A stretch of 64,000 bases of DNA from Serilophus lunatus (GCA_013399895.1 VXBA01003830.1:593598-657597), one strand, 5' to 3'; numbered from the stretch's first letter, positions 51,501-64,000 are shown. A program made the numbers and translations. The notes: generated from the sequence alone by a model not told the origin.

Positions 51501-54500
51501 CTTACTAAATGTTTTTGTTCTGTACCCATGCATCGCAGAGCTGCTTGCTCCACTCCCTACTTGTGTGAGAAACTCTAAGGTCCTACTTCAGAAATGCATA
51601 GTTGACTTTGATGGACCTTAAAGACACAGTTAGGGAGCCCTTACTAAACACAGGTGTCTTTCCAAACCAGGGATACTGGTAGGAACACAGCTTCAAGGAA
51701 CAAAGCCAGATGTGAGGACTGAAAAAGCCTCACTGGTGTCAGGCAGAAGAGATGGGAAGTAGGGCCCCAATTAAGACATGCTCCTAGTTGAAAAGGATAA
51801 GACTGAAAAGGAGAAACCCAGGGTATGTTCCCCTTACTTCCTTGTAAGAAACATATGCAGGCTATCTCAGCCAACTGGCAAAATTAGTTTCCCACTGAAA
51901 GAGAAATCAAGGATGCAGCCTGGCTCTTTCCTTAACTCTGAAGACATTCACGTTCTGTTGTTTAGTAAGGTGTCAGGTGCTGAACCTTAACTCCTTCCTG
52001 CACAGAGAAAACCACAGCTCACCTGCCCTCTCACTAAGGGTCAGCTGCTGTTATCTGCCTCATCATGCTTGGTGCTTCCACATCTGCAGGCTTCTCACCT
52101 GAGAAATCCCTGAGCCCAAAGAAAATCTGTTGTTCAAAAATGAGCTAAGGAGCCAGCCCTAACTTTCAAACACACAGGCATCTGCTCCAGTCCTGTGGGC
52201 TCTGTGAGCTCCTGCTTGAGGGTGTGTGCTCTGACTCACAATATCATAACACACACATTAACACTTTCCGCTCAAACAATGGCATCAAGTATATTATTTA
52301 ATATTTTCATCATATAATCACTAAAGCATTTCCAAATGTTAGTAAGTTAAGCTGCCTGTGTGGGATCATTTCTGAAAGGTACTGCAAATTACAACATTCA
52401 AACACACAGAATGAAAATAAAATTTAACTTAATTACTAGAAGAGGCTTTCTAATTTAAAAAAACAAGTGTTGTCATGGCACTGTACTAATTAGTACAATA
52501 AATAATTAAGTCTGCATCCTTATTTTGTCTGTACAAGATTTCTGTTGCAAGCATCAGCTTCCATAGTTCAATTGAAAAACTAGGCAGTTATGGGAGAAGG
52601 ACACAAACACATCATGACTGAATGTGATTATATAATGATGTTATTTCTCTTATTCTGAAACACAGCATGGCAATTCTGCACTATGGAGTAAGTACATTGT
52701 TATCGGAAAGGCAGCACCCTTGCTGCTGGAGGCTGCAGAGTACAGCCCACTGAGTTCCCCAAAAAGCATCCTCCTCACTGAAGAGATTTGAGTTTTTTCC
52801 ATCTAGGTTTCTTGGGAAATGCATTACATCACGTCCCTCACTATCCGTGCTTTGTTCAGCACTTGTGCTGTGCAAAATCATTAAAAACTGTTAAACAGTC
52901 TGCCCTGCCTCGTGGTGCTTCGCTGTCACCACAGAGGGACAAGCAGCCCCTTGTTCTGGGCTGTTGTTGACCAGAGTCATGGTTCACATGAACCCTGACG
53001 AGCTCAGCTGGACAGAAGAACACTGGCAGATGTGAGACAAACACTGCAATTACCCAGCACCTGCCATGCAGAGCACTCCCAGCCCTTGCTCACAACATTA
53101 AGCTATCCCCTGATAAATGAGGAGGCCACTAAAAACAGAATAACCACACTGGAGAGAACATTACAAATTAGACAAGCAACTGCTGCATTGCCTGGGTATC
53201 ACTGGTAAAGCGCAGCATACCCCAGCATTAAATGTACGTGTTGCTAAGGGAAAAATCTACTGTTCTTCACAGGTAGGGGCAGAATTAACTGCAGAGGTGC
53301 TATGGGCTCTGTGCAGGTGTTTGCTAGGAGGAAGACAAGAAAGCATTTGAGAAGAGCTACTCACAGACTGCACCCAAAAGCCAAGGTGGTTGCTATTACA
53401 TACACTATTCAACCTTTCACTCCTTCCAGCTCCAGCAAGGAGCCTTAAGTTCATTGTCCACTTGAAATTTGCAGGTAAGGCTTTGTCCTAAATCTAAATG
53501 ACTACCAGCATGTTATATACTCTGCTGAATGTCACTGAACTCATCTGCTTACTGACTAAGGGGGTTTTTAATACACAAACCACCAAAAGGCAGGCAATGA
53601 ATATTCCCACTGTAGAATGTATTCAACTGCAGAAACACAAGCCCATGGCCCAGCAGATCTAGCCAGACCACATTTCCCACTATGTTTTTATTTTGAAAAC
53701 AGACAAATGCACAAAACAAGAGTCAGTTTCATTACCCAAGTAAATAATCTGGGCTAAGAGTAAATTAATGAATGCACTTGGAAAACTATCAGTATCTGTA
53801 TTGTAAACACATCCCAGTCAGTGCTATTTGAGCCCTTTTATGTTTGTTTTCCTTGAATCTGAGTGAATGCCTTTGATTCAGATGAATGATGAATCCTCTG
53901 AAGAGCTAACTTTAAGTCCACATTTGTTTCTTTCAACATTTACTCAAAGTAAATTCTGGATTACACAATTGCTGTGCAAAAATGTAAATTAAGCATTGGA
54001 AATTCATGTTGCTGTCTTTATAATGGTTACATTCAGGAAGTGGAACAATAAAACAAATGGCAAATTTTCAATCACCTGTCTGCAAACCACCTGCATACCA
54101 AGAATTCCCTAGTACAATGTGTGAATAATGTTAAACAACAAACTCTGCTTTGTGATGTATCCACAGACAGCTAAACAATAAGGAAGTAGTTACACAGGCA
54201 GCTGAATTACAGAAAGAATATTTCCTAGGGTAAATAAGATAAAAATATTTCCAGGGAGAGGAACAGTTACAGTGATCCCAAAGTGAATTACTGTCATATA
54301 GCTCAATGTAGCACATGCCTGCTTCATAACAAGTTTACAGGCAGTAAACTAAACTACTGTTAATTTAAAAGCAAGAAATTACAGCCAGGAATTTCCAAAA
54401 TGGATATCCAAGTTCTCCAAAACTACACTTAAGCAGTCCAGCTTTCAAAGTGTCTGTGTGCCCAAAGCTCTCAGAACTGGACAGCATTGATATGGCTTTG

Positions 54501-57500
54501 CAGGGCAATATGAAGGATGAAGAAACCTGTGGGACACCTGCCCTAATGACAGCTGGTACAGCTCATGTTTCTGTGTCATATGACATGCACATCTTTCCTC
54601 CACTGCTTGGGTCCCCTGGAATTATGTTTAAGTTTCTGCACAGAGCTTACTCAGATGAGTGATCATTTCTATACTTCACACTACAAAGTGAGCCTTTTTT
54701 GGTAGTTTGATGACACATTTCTGCAACTGTTCTTCTCTGCTATAGAGATATGATCTATCTTCTGCATCAGGAACTGACTCAGAAAAGTCATGTTAAATGA
54801 TGTCACCTAGTGTTTCTGAAAAAAAAACCAAAAAAACAAAACCCAAAAAGAAAGAGCACTCTCTGAAGTCTGTCTGCATGTGACACATAACATCTAAATT
54901 GCCTGTCTAGCACTTAATCCACCTACTGGCATAAACTACGCCAGGAAAAAGCACTTGCTTTTAAGGTGTCAGCAGAACCTTTGCCCAGGGCCCTGAGGCT
55001 GGGCATTTCTGAAAATGCAAGGACTGGATTCTCAGTCAGTGCACAAATGTATCCCTCATCCTGTAACAATAAAGTTCCTTGGTGGGGCTTCAGAGTGCCT
55101 TTTTCCAGTTTATGTTACCTTCCTTCTATGTAGATTAAGTTTGGGCATCTGTGAATTGCAATGGGGTAACTCATCCTTTCTTGTTCAAAACAATCTGGAT
55201 TTTAGGCATCTGTAGGGCTGATATTCAGCCTTCAGCATGCGGCTATCAGGGTTATTGGGCAGATGAAGAGAAGTCATAACCCTGTCATGAAAGTGAAAGA
55301 TGCCAGCACAGTGGCTGGGGAGCAGGAGACATGGACCAGATGCTGACTTTGTACTGATAGTCTGGATATGTTTTATGGGCACCAAACAAGAAGAGGAGGA
55401 AAGAGGAGCAGACCACTGCTTCATAACCCATTTCCGTTCATAAGGAATCATACAAACATTGCATTTAAGAGAGGACATGAGTTAAATACATAGGAGACAA
55501 TGGATCACAGAGTTTACAGTAACTGAAGGCAGTGAAGCAGGATATATGCACAGATGGGAAAGAAAGGCTGGCTGAGCTTCTCAGGCCCTGGTTCAGGGAG
55601 CAGGATTATCTGCTGGCTAAGTCTCCTTTGCAGAACTGGAATAAAAGTTCTTGGCTGCAGAAGAACTGACAGTGGTTCCAAAGGGAGGGAAAAAAAAAAA
55701 AAATCAAATTTCACAAAGTCAGGCAAATCTCCCATTGCTGCCAAGAAATCCACAGCAGAGCGGGAGTCACCAAAGACCCTGGGCTGAACCAGGCAAAATA
55801 GATCACCAGGACACTGCCCAGGGGAAATAAGATCAGGAAAAGGGACTGGTTTTCGTAGAGAGGACACAGCAGGAGAAAACAAAGTCCTACAACAGGTGCT
55901 CCCTCACTGCTCCACTGCAGGATGGGGGAGAGAATGGAAAGAGCAAAAGTAAGAAAACTTCTGTGTTGAGGTAAAGACAATTTAATTGTGAGGGAGGGAA
56001 CAAACAGAACAAAGGAAAATCAGTGATAAAAGAGCAGTAACTTAACCACCAGCTACATCAGCACCCAGCCAGTTCCCAAGCAATGAAAACCCCTGGAAAA
56101 CTCACCCCAGCCTCTTTGCTGAGCATGATGTTGTACAGCCTGGAATACCCAAGCTGTCCTGGCTGTGTCCCCTCCCAGCCTCCTGCCCATCCCCAGCCCA
56201 CTCACTGCAGGGGCAGAGGGAGAAATGGGGAAAGCCTGGACTCTTGTGTAACACTGTTCAGCAGTAGCTAAAACTTCTGTGTGGTATCAACACAGTTTTG
56301 TTCACAGATCCAAAGCATAGCACTACACAGCTGCCATGAAGTAAATTAACCCCACCTCAGGCAGATCCAGTACAGGGACCCACTTGCAGACAGTCCAAGC
56401 TGACTGAACCCTGTCGACAGTCACTACCCCACAGCATGTTCAGCCCCCAGCTGCACTTCAGTAATATTTTCCAGAGGAGCAGGATTCAGGCCTGGGTGCT
56501 TCATTCTGCTTTAATGAATCAGGAAGAGGCAGATTTACTTATTTTACACAACACTCAGGGAGCTGACTTGCACATCTTACACATAGGGCTGTGTGGATGA
56601 ATGGACAGACCACACACCTGGTGTAGTGACCTAGATGGAGATTAAAGACAGGAATAAAAGGCAGATTTACTGCACAAAAGCCAGTAGAGCTGAAATCTGC
56701 TGATAAATTTTTTAACATAGGGCACCCACTTAAATGCTCTGTTTCTCCCACAGACCTGGGTATCACTCCCTCAATTGGACATTTTGCAAACTCTGTTGGG
56801 TTTGAATTTTGCCACAGAGGTGGCCAGGGCTCTCCTACCCTTGGGAACAAATTTCGTAGAGATGGGATCTCACAGACCCATTTACTTTAAGACTCTTCAT
56901 TAAAGTCAAAGTTTTCCAGCTAAATGGACGTTTTTGGTTAACAGTTTAGTCCTTCAGCAACAATCTTCATGGAAAGCAAATACACAGGTCACATGAGACT
57001 ACTGAAAACCAAATAGTTTTCCTTTACATATCAAGTTATAGGCGGATATAGGCACAATAAGCACCCACAAGCACTTGGTCACTTTTTGAGCTACCTCACA
57101 ACTGCTCTCTAACATCAGAGGTCTCTGAGCAATCTAATTCAGTGTCATTTAGTCTCAGTTTCTCTCTTTAGCTGACCTTTAATCAAGCAGCAACAAAGCA
57201 GATTTCTCACTTTCCCCCATATCCTATATTTCCCCTACCAGTAGTATGCTTATACTCTCCATAAAAGGAAAGAAAAAGATCATAAATTGCAGTTACTTTG
57301 CCAAGCAATTCTCTCATCAGCCTCATCATGTAATCACCTCTTTTGAATCTCCATTACACCCTCACCTTTATGTCCAGGTTCAGATTATAAATAATGTTTT
57401 ACCATGGAAAGTAGCCATTTTCTTACCCATGCAGGTTCCACTGGGATGCACAGCAATCAATATTTTACCACCACATTATGTCTGAAAGGATTTCTTTTGT

Positions 57501-60500
57501 TCTTCACAGACGCTCAATTCAGAGGCAGGAGAAAAATTGATCAAACTCCCTACTCCAAATTCAGTTTGCAGTTTCACACAAACATAAATACCAACTGCCC
57601 AACAACAGGCATTCATCATATTCATCAGCTGTACTCAAACTTCAGACCTTTTCAGAACAATTCTGCACATACAAAATGCCAATTTTTGAGCATTGACCAG
57701 TTGAGCAGACCTAACACATTACTGATCTGACATTATATCTGCTTCAGGTGGCATATTGCAAAAATATTCAGCTGACTGTTTTGCAGAGGTATTTTCACCT
57801 GTGATTCATTGCTGACTTGCAAGTGTGAACATGAATAAATGATATGCAAGTTTTACTGAATAAGCCCCTGGATCAATTCACTCCTCTGAGCATTTCCTGG
57901 TGACATGTTGGTATTTTCTGTGCTTTTGAATGAAAAGAAGCTCAGCAAAACTGACAACACGCAATATTCACAAATTACAAAAAGCACAGATAAATTCAGA
58001 AATAGAAATAATAAATGGGTAAATCATAAAAGACCAAATCCACCATTGAAATGAGTTAAACCAAGCTCAAAGCAAAGATTCTGTGGATCAAATCCAGTGG
58101 AAGTGATGCTTGTCAATACATGGCTTCTAACTTCATCCCTTTCTGCTCCATAGCCGCCAAAACCTGACTGTGTTACAGAAAGTGAAAATAAAGGAAGTCA
58201 TTATTTTATGTTTTACCTTCCCATGTTCACTGTACCTCAATCTGAGCAACCTCCTGTTCTTTGGTAAACATTATTCAACTTGATGTTGCATTTAAAAGAA
58301 GTTATTTTTTTCTTTTGCTGACACGATTCCTCCCAAATACGTATCAGGTGGAGAACTGGATTTCATCATTTCAACTTCTGTGATCTTCTTATGGCAGCAG
58401 AGTTACATTTCCCAATATTCTTGTTTTTACATCAACAGTTAAAATGCCCTTTACTGGCGCAGCTGCTGCCTTGTTATGACTGGGTGTCTCTGAGACACCA
58501 GATATTACTTCTTCACTTGGAAGTTTTTTCATAGAATGTTACAGGCCACCGACCTACAGCTTGGCTCTCACTGAACTGCTCTCCTGTAATGCCTGATGAA
58601 CAGCAATCTTATAAAAATTAGAAGACAAAAAGGTAAAAGGAAGATGAAAAACTAAATTAAAAGCAGAAAACCTGAATGTTTACTTTTGGTCAGTTCAGAG
58701 GTCTGACCAGAGCCAAAAGGGATGTGTGTGCCTAGAAATGAAAACAAAACTCTGGTGCCTCAGCTGCAGAGGTCATGCACACCATGGAACAGCGATGCTG
58801 ATCACTGTGAAGCCTTTTAGGATGACCTGCTATGGCAAGAAACATCTTAAAGAAGGTCTCCTTGCCTGTTTTGTGGCTCAAAGAAACCAGAGAAATGGGC
58901 CTCTCCAGCCTCAGGTATGACATTTCTTTGATCACAGCTCTCTCTGAGATTGTCTGTAACTCTCTGACAGCTGAAGCAAAAACTGAATTTCATTATTCAA
59001 TTTGCTGCTTAAAAAGAACTGCTCTGCTTCTGCCTCTGGGTTTTCCAGTGTGGAAAGGGCAGTGCCCAGGAGGCACAGAACCTTACAAGCATGTAAGCCA
59101 GTCTCCATGTGAGAGGTGAGGAGTGCCACGGAGGGAGAAGCTGGAGGGGTCCACACGCATCACTCTACAAAGGTCTGTGCAGAAAAGAAAAGACAGAGGC
59201 AAGTCTAGGTTTGCCACAGAGCCAGTTCTGTACAGATCATCAAGAAAGGCTATTACAGGGAAAAAGGAAAAAAATAGTATATAAAAAAATAAATCTCACC
59301 TTTCCAAACACACCTGTCTGCTAAATATTGTGGTGAGCAATATCCAAGAAATGACAATGGAGAAAATTATGGAGGAAAAGAAAATGGCTGAATTCCAAAG
59401 TAAAACATTTCTTTGTACAAGCAGCAATGGCTCCTCTGAGCCTTCCTCTCCACCTTTCTCCTCTCCAGAGGAGGTAAAAATATATAAATAAAATAAATCA
59501 AGTCCTTCTCTCCATCCCACAGTCCTCAGTCTTGCTGCTTAGAAATTCACAGGCATTATTTGCACACACAGTGGCTTCAATGATTATGTGGATAATCTCA
59601 TGGAGTCCTCCCAAGTAATCCATTAAAATAGATACAGTTTGAGTACAATATCATGGATGCTCATTTCTAACACCTAAACTATCATTTCATGGTGTGTTAC
59701 AGAAAAGGATTAAGCACTGAACAACAACTGCACTCAGTGCTTCCTCAGTCCTCCAAGGCTTCTTGCAGTGTTTCTGAAATGTCAATTACTTACTGCCTGT
59801 TGACTCCCAGAAATGGTTTTTTTGACTGTTTCAATATTCAACCCTTACCTCCACCTTTGGCAAAAGTCTTGCCAAATGTAAGTCATTAAAGACCTTTTTG
59901 TTCTTACAGTCCAAATCTTTAACAACTGGAGACTTACTGATAATGTTGATATAAATTCAAGCAATTACTTTCTCTAACAGCAATTTGTCCAAAGTAAAAT
60001 GAACTGAAGTGATTCTGCAAGTGAAGGTGACCATCTGATACTCACTCTTTTATTACCACACTGGAACTCATGGTGACAACAGCACTGTGCAAATATCCAC
60101 TGGAGAGTGTGGCTCATCTCTGGCAGAAACCTGTTCATTTCCTCCCTCTCTTCCCATCTTCTACCAGTGCTGCATTATTAACAACCTGGTATCAACAAAA
60201 GAGACATCATTAGATGTGTTTATCTTTGAGAGAGTTATGGGCATAGGCTTTTTTTAATTCCCTTTTCTTTCCAGTGCCCCTCTCAAACCATGGAACCTCC
60301 AAGGAGGTAGCACAGGGAAGGATCAGGAAAGACTGATACAAAGTTTAGGACTGTGGATATAAGGACCACACGAAGGCAGGAAGAGATATCTCTCATTTTC
60401 TCTCCTTCCTTTTTGACTTGTTTCTGTAGTTTTATTGGACAAGAAACTATTACATAGGCAAAATGAAACTACACCTTATCTTACAGGTACTGTATAGGAA

Positions 60501-62269
60501 CTGAGACAGGGAGGGGCACTATGTGGCCTTTTACTTTTTCTGTTCTCATAAATTGCTTCTTGAGGTGATGTAAAATAATGAAACTTCACTGAAGTACATA
60601 GAATTTCATAGAATTACCTTTTTTGTGTGTCTCACTCACTGGATCTAAAGCAGAAGTGTATGACAAGAGAGTAAATTACTGAGCAAACTCCTGCAGGAAA
60701 AGTGCTGATGAAACACCTGCTACTATAAAACTGCACGTTTAGATCTTATCATGTTCTTGGGAAGAGTAAACTAATTTTTCTCAGATAAATTTCCTCTTAT
60801 CTCACACTCATAAAACTCTTAGTTCAGATTGCTCAATTTATCGTGTTGCAGTGTCCCACTATTATTTGGTTTACAGCAGCCTTTCAACCACAACAACAAT
60901 TTTTACACCGGTTATACAAAACACTATTTTTTTCTTTATTTTGGCTGCACAAAATAAAACATCAGTCTCACATTTGTGTAAGGACTTCATTCTATTCTGT
61001 TTAAAATTCCTGTTAACAGAGGCCATAAAGCTATTTTCATTTCCCAAAGCATTTCAGAGTTTCTTATTCCTGTAATTTAAAACAATGAGCTATTTTGGGA
61101 GGGGCAGAACAGGGTGGATTCCACCTAAAATTATTCTGCTGCTATGCCTTTGTAGCTAAACAAAACTGTAAATTACGCAATAAGAACACAATAAATATTG
61201 AAAACCTCTGCCAAAACCTAGGCTGTATTACTGGAGTGGATGCAAAAAACACCGCCATAACAGAGGGAAAAAGCTTCACCTCAATCTGTGGGAGAAATGC
61301 TCGCAGGTGAGAACATCAACAATATAACCAAATAAACAGGGAGGCAGGATCCGTTTTTATTAGTTTTCTTGTAAGATCAGTTTCAAAATTCAGTTTATCT
61401 GCTGGGAACAAGTCACCAGGTGTAGGACATGCAGCAGAGGTGAATTTGAGATTTCCTATGCACTTACAGAAATCCACTTTTCCACTTGCTCAGAGAAAAC
61501 AAACACAAGCATGAACAAATAGGCAGGTAAATATTATATCATTGCAGGAAAGAGTCGACCAATGAACACAGTGTTCTATCGATTTTACACAAAATTGTTT
61601 TGTACTGCAGATCAAATGTAATGATCTATAGTATGAAATTCCTCAAAGAAAAGAGACCCTTTACCCCTGCTACTTGCAGGGAGACTGCTACTGTTGGTTC
61701 ACACAGCTACATTTGGGACTTGCAGTCCTGCCCTAAAGCCAAACCGAGGGTTGTTCCCCGGGGCACCTGGAATTCTGCCCACATGGCAAACACACTGCAC
61801 CCTGCTCTTGTACATGCAGGGGTGCGGTGACTCTTTCACACTAATTGTGTGCAAGGCACTTTTTTACTTCTAGTGAACTGTTACAGAGACAGAGGCATAT
61901 TTTTATTCATTGTTATGATTTTAAAAGAGAGCAATACAAACCCCCCTAACTTCTCTTTCCCTACAAAAAGCCTCTGTTACAAGTAACCTTCACAACGTTG
62001 CTCTTTCCCAAAGGCTCCATCCAACCAAAAAAAGGTGTGAATTTTCCCCAAAGCAAACCTCTCGGGACACATTTCCAGCCCGAACTGACGCGAGTTCCCG
62101 ACACAAAAAGGCAGAAGGACTGGAGGGGTCAGTCATGGCCATGGGTTGTACATGAAAGGCACCCCTATATGGCAGGAGCTGCTATCAGGGCAAGGCTTTA
62201 ACCCGACAGATCCTTTGGAGAAGAACGCGTGTCCTTCTCTGTGCCATCAGCTGTTCCAGCCATTCCCCC
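45584..62269. other. Longest stretch without a supportable gene
   Basis: About 16.7 kb of AT-rich DNA, probably intron or intergenic. It contains only chance-length open frames, scattered short A-rich runs (54820-54852 and a run of A at about 55690-55703), and an inverted CR1-tail-like string near 60600-60618 with no CR1 body. If the 45.3-45.6 kb exon and the CpG island at 62.3 kb belong to the same minus-strand gene, this would be its introns, but no exon between them could be confirmed. Confidence 0.4.
55690..55703. repeat. Poly(A) run
   Basis: An uninterrupted run of about 14 adenines after GGGAGGG. No LINE, SINE or processed copy was recognised upstream of it. Confidence 0.7.
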
Positions 62270-62416
62270 TCACAGCCGACGCTGCCACCGGGCCCGGCCC
62301 TGCACACGACGCCAGGCCGCTCTCCCGTGGCCGGAGATCTCGGAAACCTCCAGGGCCATGTCCACGCTCACGGCGTGAAGACAAAACACGAGCGGCAGTA
62401 GATTGTCCCCCGAATA

Positions 62417-62452
62417 CACACGGACATCGGACACACGGACACACGGACACAC
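62417..62452 (+). repeat. Short GGACACAC octamer repeat
   Basis: Three clean copies of GGACACAC, preceded by a variant copy (GGACATC). It is a small, probably variable tandem repeat just upstream of the CCAAT pair. Confidence 0.8.
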
Positions 62453-62526
62453 CCACCTCTCTCCCCCGCTCCCCGCCCGCCACACCCTACGCTGAGGGAG
62501 CCTCGCGCAGCATGTAAGAGCCTTCC

Positions 62527-62568
62527 TGATTGGCCGGCCCTCCCCGCAAGGGCCGGGGCAGCCAATCA
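62527..62568. promoter_or_regulatory. Mirrored CCAAT-box pair (NF-Y type)
   Basis: TGATTGGC at 62527-62534 and GCCAATCA at 62561-62568 are exact reverse complements, each an optimal NF-Y CCAAT site. Inside them CCGGCCC (62534-62540) and GGGCCGG (62550-62556) form a second inverted repeat. Double CCAAT boxes with about three helical turns between them are a known feature of active, often bidirectional, promoters. Confidence 0.7.
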
Positions 62569-62569
62569 C

Positions 62570-63084
62570 AGCTCTCGTCTCTCCCGAGGGTCTCTCCTCA
62601 CGCTGAGGGCGGGAATTCCCAGGAGCTGCCGAGTGCCCGAGGGATGTTCCAGCAGCGCCCCCTCCGAGGGGGGAAGGTGCTGCCCCGGCCTAGGGACGGC
62701 AGCGTGGGCAGGACAGGCACGGCCGGGGCAGAGCGGCGAGGAGAGGCGGTAGGACAGGGGTGTGTGGGCTGGGGGCACAGGGAGACCTGGCGGCCTCTGG
62801 AAGCCCCATCAGCGCCGGGACAACCTCGACGGTCCGGGTCCGTACATCGTCTGATTATTGCCTTTGATGATCGAGTAAGGACTTGTGAACAGGTGCCTGA
62901 ACTTTGCCCTTCCCTCACTTCCCGAAAGCGACCCATGTTTCTCCTCAAACTGAGAGAGCTGCAGGATTTCTTCTCTGAACGTAAAGAACCACTAGGAAGG
63001 TGTAAAGAAGCAATTCTCACTCAACTAACATTTCTTACAAAAAACTTTTCCCCGGCTTTCACTCTTTCATCTAGGAGCGAATAG
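62570..63084 (+). other. Probable first exon (plus strand) with GTAAGT donor
   Basis: The region just downstream of the CCAAT pair ends at a perfect donor, AATAG then GTAAGTCCC, with the intron starting at 63085. The upstream end is set by inference at the likely start region and is approximate. A frame with an ATG at 62643 runs 146 codons and stops with TAG exactly at the exon end. A shorter in-frame ATG at 62936 (MFLLKLRELQDFFSER) gives 49 codons. The proximal half is Gly/Arg/Pro-rich, as random GC-rich DNA would be, so I treat the exon mainly as 5' untranslated or non-coding RNA. No protein family is recognised. Confidence 0.4.
62654..62668 (-). promoter_or_regulatory. CTCF-like motif in promoter island
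   Basis: The minus strand reads CTCGGAGGGGGCGCT, which contains the AGGGGGCGC heart of the CTCF consensus with mismatches only in the 5' part. The same G-rich string could bind SP-family factors. Confidence 0.35.
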
Positions 63085-63270
63085 GTAAGTCCCAAACTCA
63101 GCCTTTTTCTTTGGAGGCGTGGAAACGCTCGGCGGAACAGGCGGTGGGTGCAGTGTGCCTGCAGCGACGGGGTCCGGCCCCACTGAGCACCAGCCCGCCT
63201 CCTCCCTCGGGGCCGGGCCTCAGCCTGCCCGTGCTGCGGGCTCGGCTCCCTCGCGGGCTCCGATCTGCCC

Positions 63271-63734
63271 GGGAACACAAATCCTGCATTTTCACAAAGT
63301 GCACTGGGAGCGTAGGCAGATGTTCCTCCTGAATATGGTATTTTCACATGTACAAAACCAGCTTTTTGCTCAAACACCAAAACTATTTGAGTTTCTGCAG
63401 CAGATGTTCACTTCCTCCCACACCCCCTCAAACTCCAAAACTTTCCCTCCAGAAAGAAAGGCTTCCAAAGCAGCCCTTCTCTTTCTGACCACCTCTGTCC
63501 CAGAGAAAAGGCCCATCTGTGCTAAAGACACGAATTTCATAGGAACAGGTCTGGAGAAACTTATCCTAGCAAAGGTAATAGGCACCACAAGGCGTCTTCC
63601 GATCTCCCTTCCGATACATTTCTTTACCCGTGCTCGCTCAGTTAATCACACACGCCCTCTTGTTGATTCAGGCGTTTATAAAACTGGCCGAGCCGTAGAG
63701 TAAAAACCAAACCCAGCTTCTTTCCATGTGTACC
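63271..63734. other. Region downstream of the promoter island
   Basis: Mixed-composition DNA, presumably the start of the first intron. A 194-codon plus-strand frame (63119-63703, ATG start) crosses it without any recognisable domain. A TATA-like string is listed separately. Confidence 0.4.
63678..63684 (+). promoter_or_regulatory. TATA-box-like string
   Basis: TATAAAA in a GTTTATAAAACTGGCC context, about 50 bases upstream of a second GC-rich block. It could drive an alternative plus-strand start near 63710. Motif evidence only. Confidence 0.3.
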
Positions 63735-63908
63735 CTGAAACATCTCGGGGCCTGCAGAGCACCAGCGATCTGACAGAAGCGCCGGCGGCTCCCGGCGCCT
63801 TCCCCGGCCGCCCGTTACACCCGTCCGCCGGGGCTCCGTCTGTGCAGCCCCGCTCCCTCCCGGCGCCGGGGTGCGTGTCAGTGTTTGCCCAGCCCAGCGC
63901 CTGCCGAC

Positions 63909-64000
63909 TGGGGTTGGGTGCCGGGGGTTGGTGTTGGGTGCCGGGGTTGGGTGCGGGGGTTGGTGTTGGGTGCCGGAGTTGGGTGCCGGGGTTGGGTGCC
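63909..64000 (+). repeat. G-rich tandem repeat, runs off window end
   Basis: Alternating units GGGGTTGGGTGCC and GGGGGTTGGTGTTGGGTGCC repeat to the last base. Several runs of three or more G are spaced by short loops, which meets the usual G-quadruplex pattern on this strand. The repeat continues beyond the window, so its length is unknown. Confidence 0.9.

Larger units (their letters stand above)
62270..63270. promoter_or_regulatory. CpG island, strong promoter candidate
   Basis: Dense CpG and GC from about 62270, after an AT-rich 17-kb stretch. It contains mirrored CCAAT boxes, several GC boxes, a CTCF-like site, and downstream of these a consensus 5' splice site on the plus strand. A second GC-rich block follows at about 63735-63925. 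The layout fits a TATA-less housekeeping-type promoter, possibly firing in both directions. Confidence 0.7.

Noticed and set aside
60600..60618. Inverted CR1-tail-like string (CATAGAATTTCATAGAATTA)
   Set aside because: Two octamer-like units only; the following sequence does not resemble the CR1 3' region.
63119..63703. 194-codon plus-strand frame as a protein gene
   Set aside because: It starts in the GC-rich island, where stops are rare, lies after the predicted donor, and shows no motif.

Overview
This window is vertebrate nuclear DNA, almost certainly from a bird. The evidence is its repeat content: at least three clear fragments of the avian LINE family CR1, including a 3' end with the diagnostic ATTCTGTG-type octamer tail and a piece of the CR1 ORF2 endonuclease. 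No Alu or L1 sequence was noticed. The sequence is mostly AT-rich and depleted in CpG, with short CpG-rich islands. A songbird is plausible from the CR1 flavour, but the sequence alone does not prove it.

About 90% of the window looks like intronic or intergenic DNA. I found no complete gene and recognised no protein by name. Four minus-strand intervals have an open frame bounded by good splice signals and could be coding exons: 527-694, 12183-12305, 26457-26651 and 45253-45583. All are low to moderate confidence, because chance open frames of 60-120 codons are expected in this much AT-moderate DNA. The best is 12183-12305, a Ser/Lys/Arg/Gly-rich segment ending on a consensus GTAAGT donor. The last of the four ends in a stop codon. 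If real, it closes one minus-strand gene, and the other three would belong to one or more separate genes further along the same strand.

Layout: 1-18787, non-coding-looking DNA with two exon candidates. 18788-19595, an old inverted CR1. 21.2-22.7 kb, several overlapping open frames, a TA/CA microsatellite and a CpG-richer block of possible LTR origin. 23260-23738 and 25625-26022, forward CR1 pieces. 29253-29505, an isolated CpG cluster with a CTCF-like motif. About 39226-39850, a CpG island holding a 16-bp perfect palindrome with an AT core and eight copies of a 19-bp minisatellite. 39.9-62.0 kb, non-coding-looking. 62270 to the window end, a CpG-rich promoter block with a mirrored pair of CCAAT boxes, a probable plus-strand first exon with a consensus donor at 63085, a TATA-like site and a G-rich tandem repeat that runs off the end.

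The most interesting signals are the symmetrical double-CCAAT promoter near 62.53-62.57 kb, the palindrome and minisatellite in the 39.4-39.7 kb island, and the isolated CpG/CTCF-like element at 29.3-29.5 kb. I found no CRISPR array, rRNA, tRNA, operon-like structure or clear novel multi-gene system.
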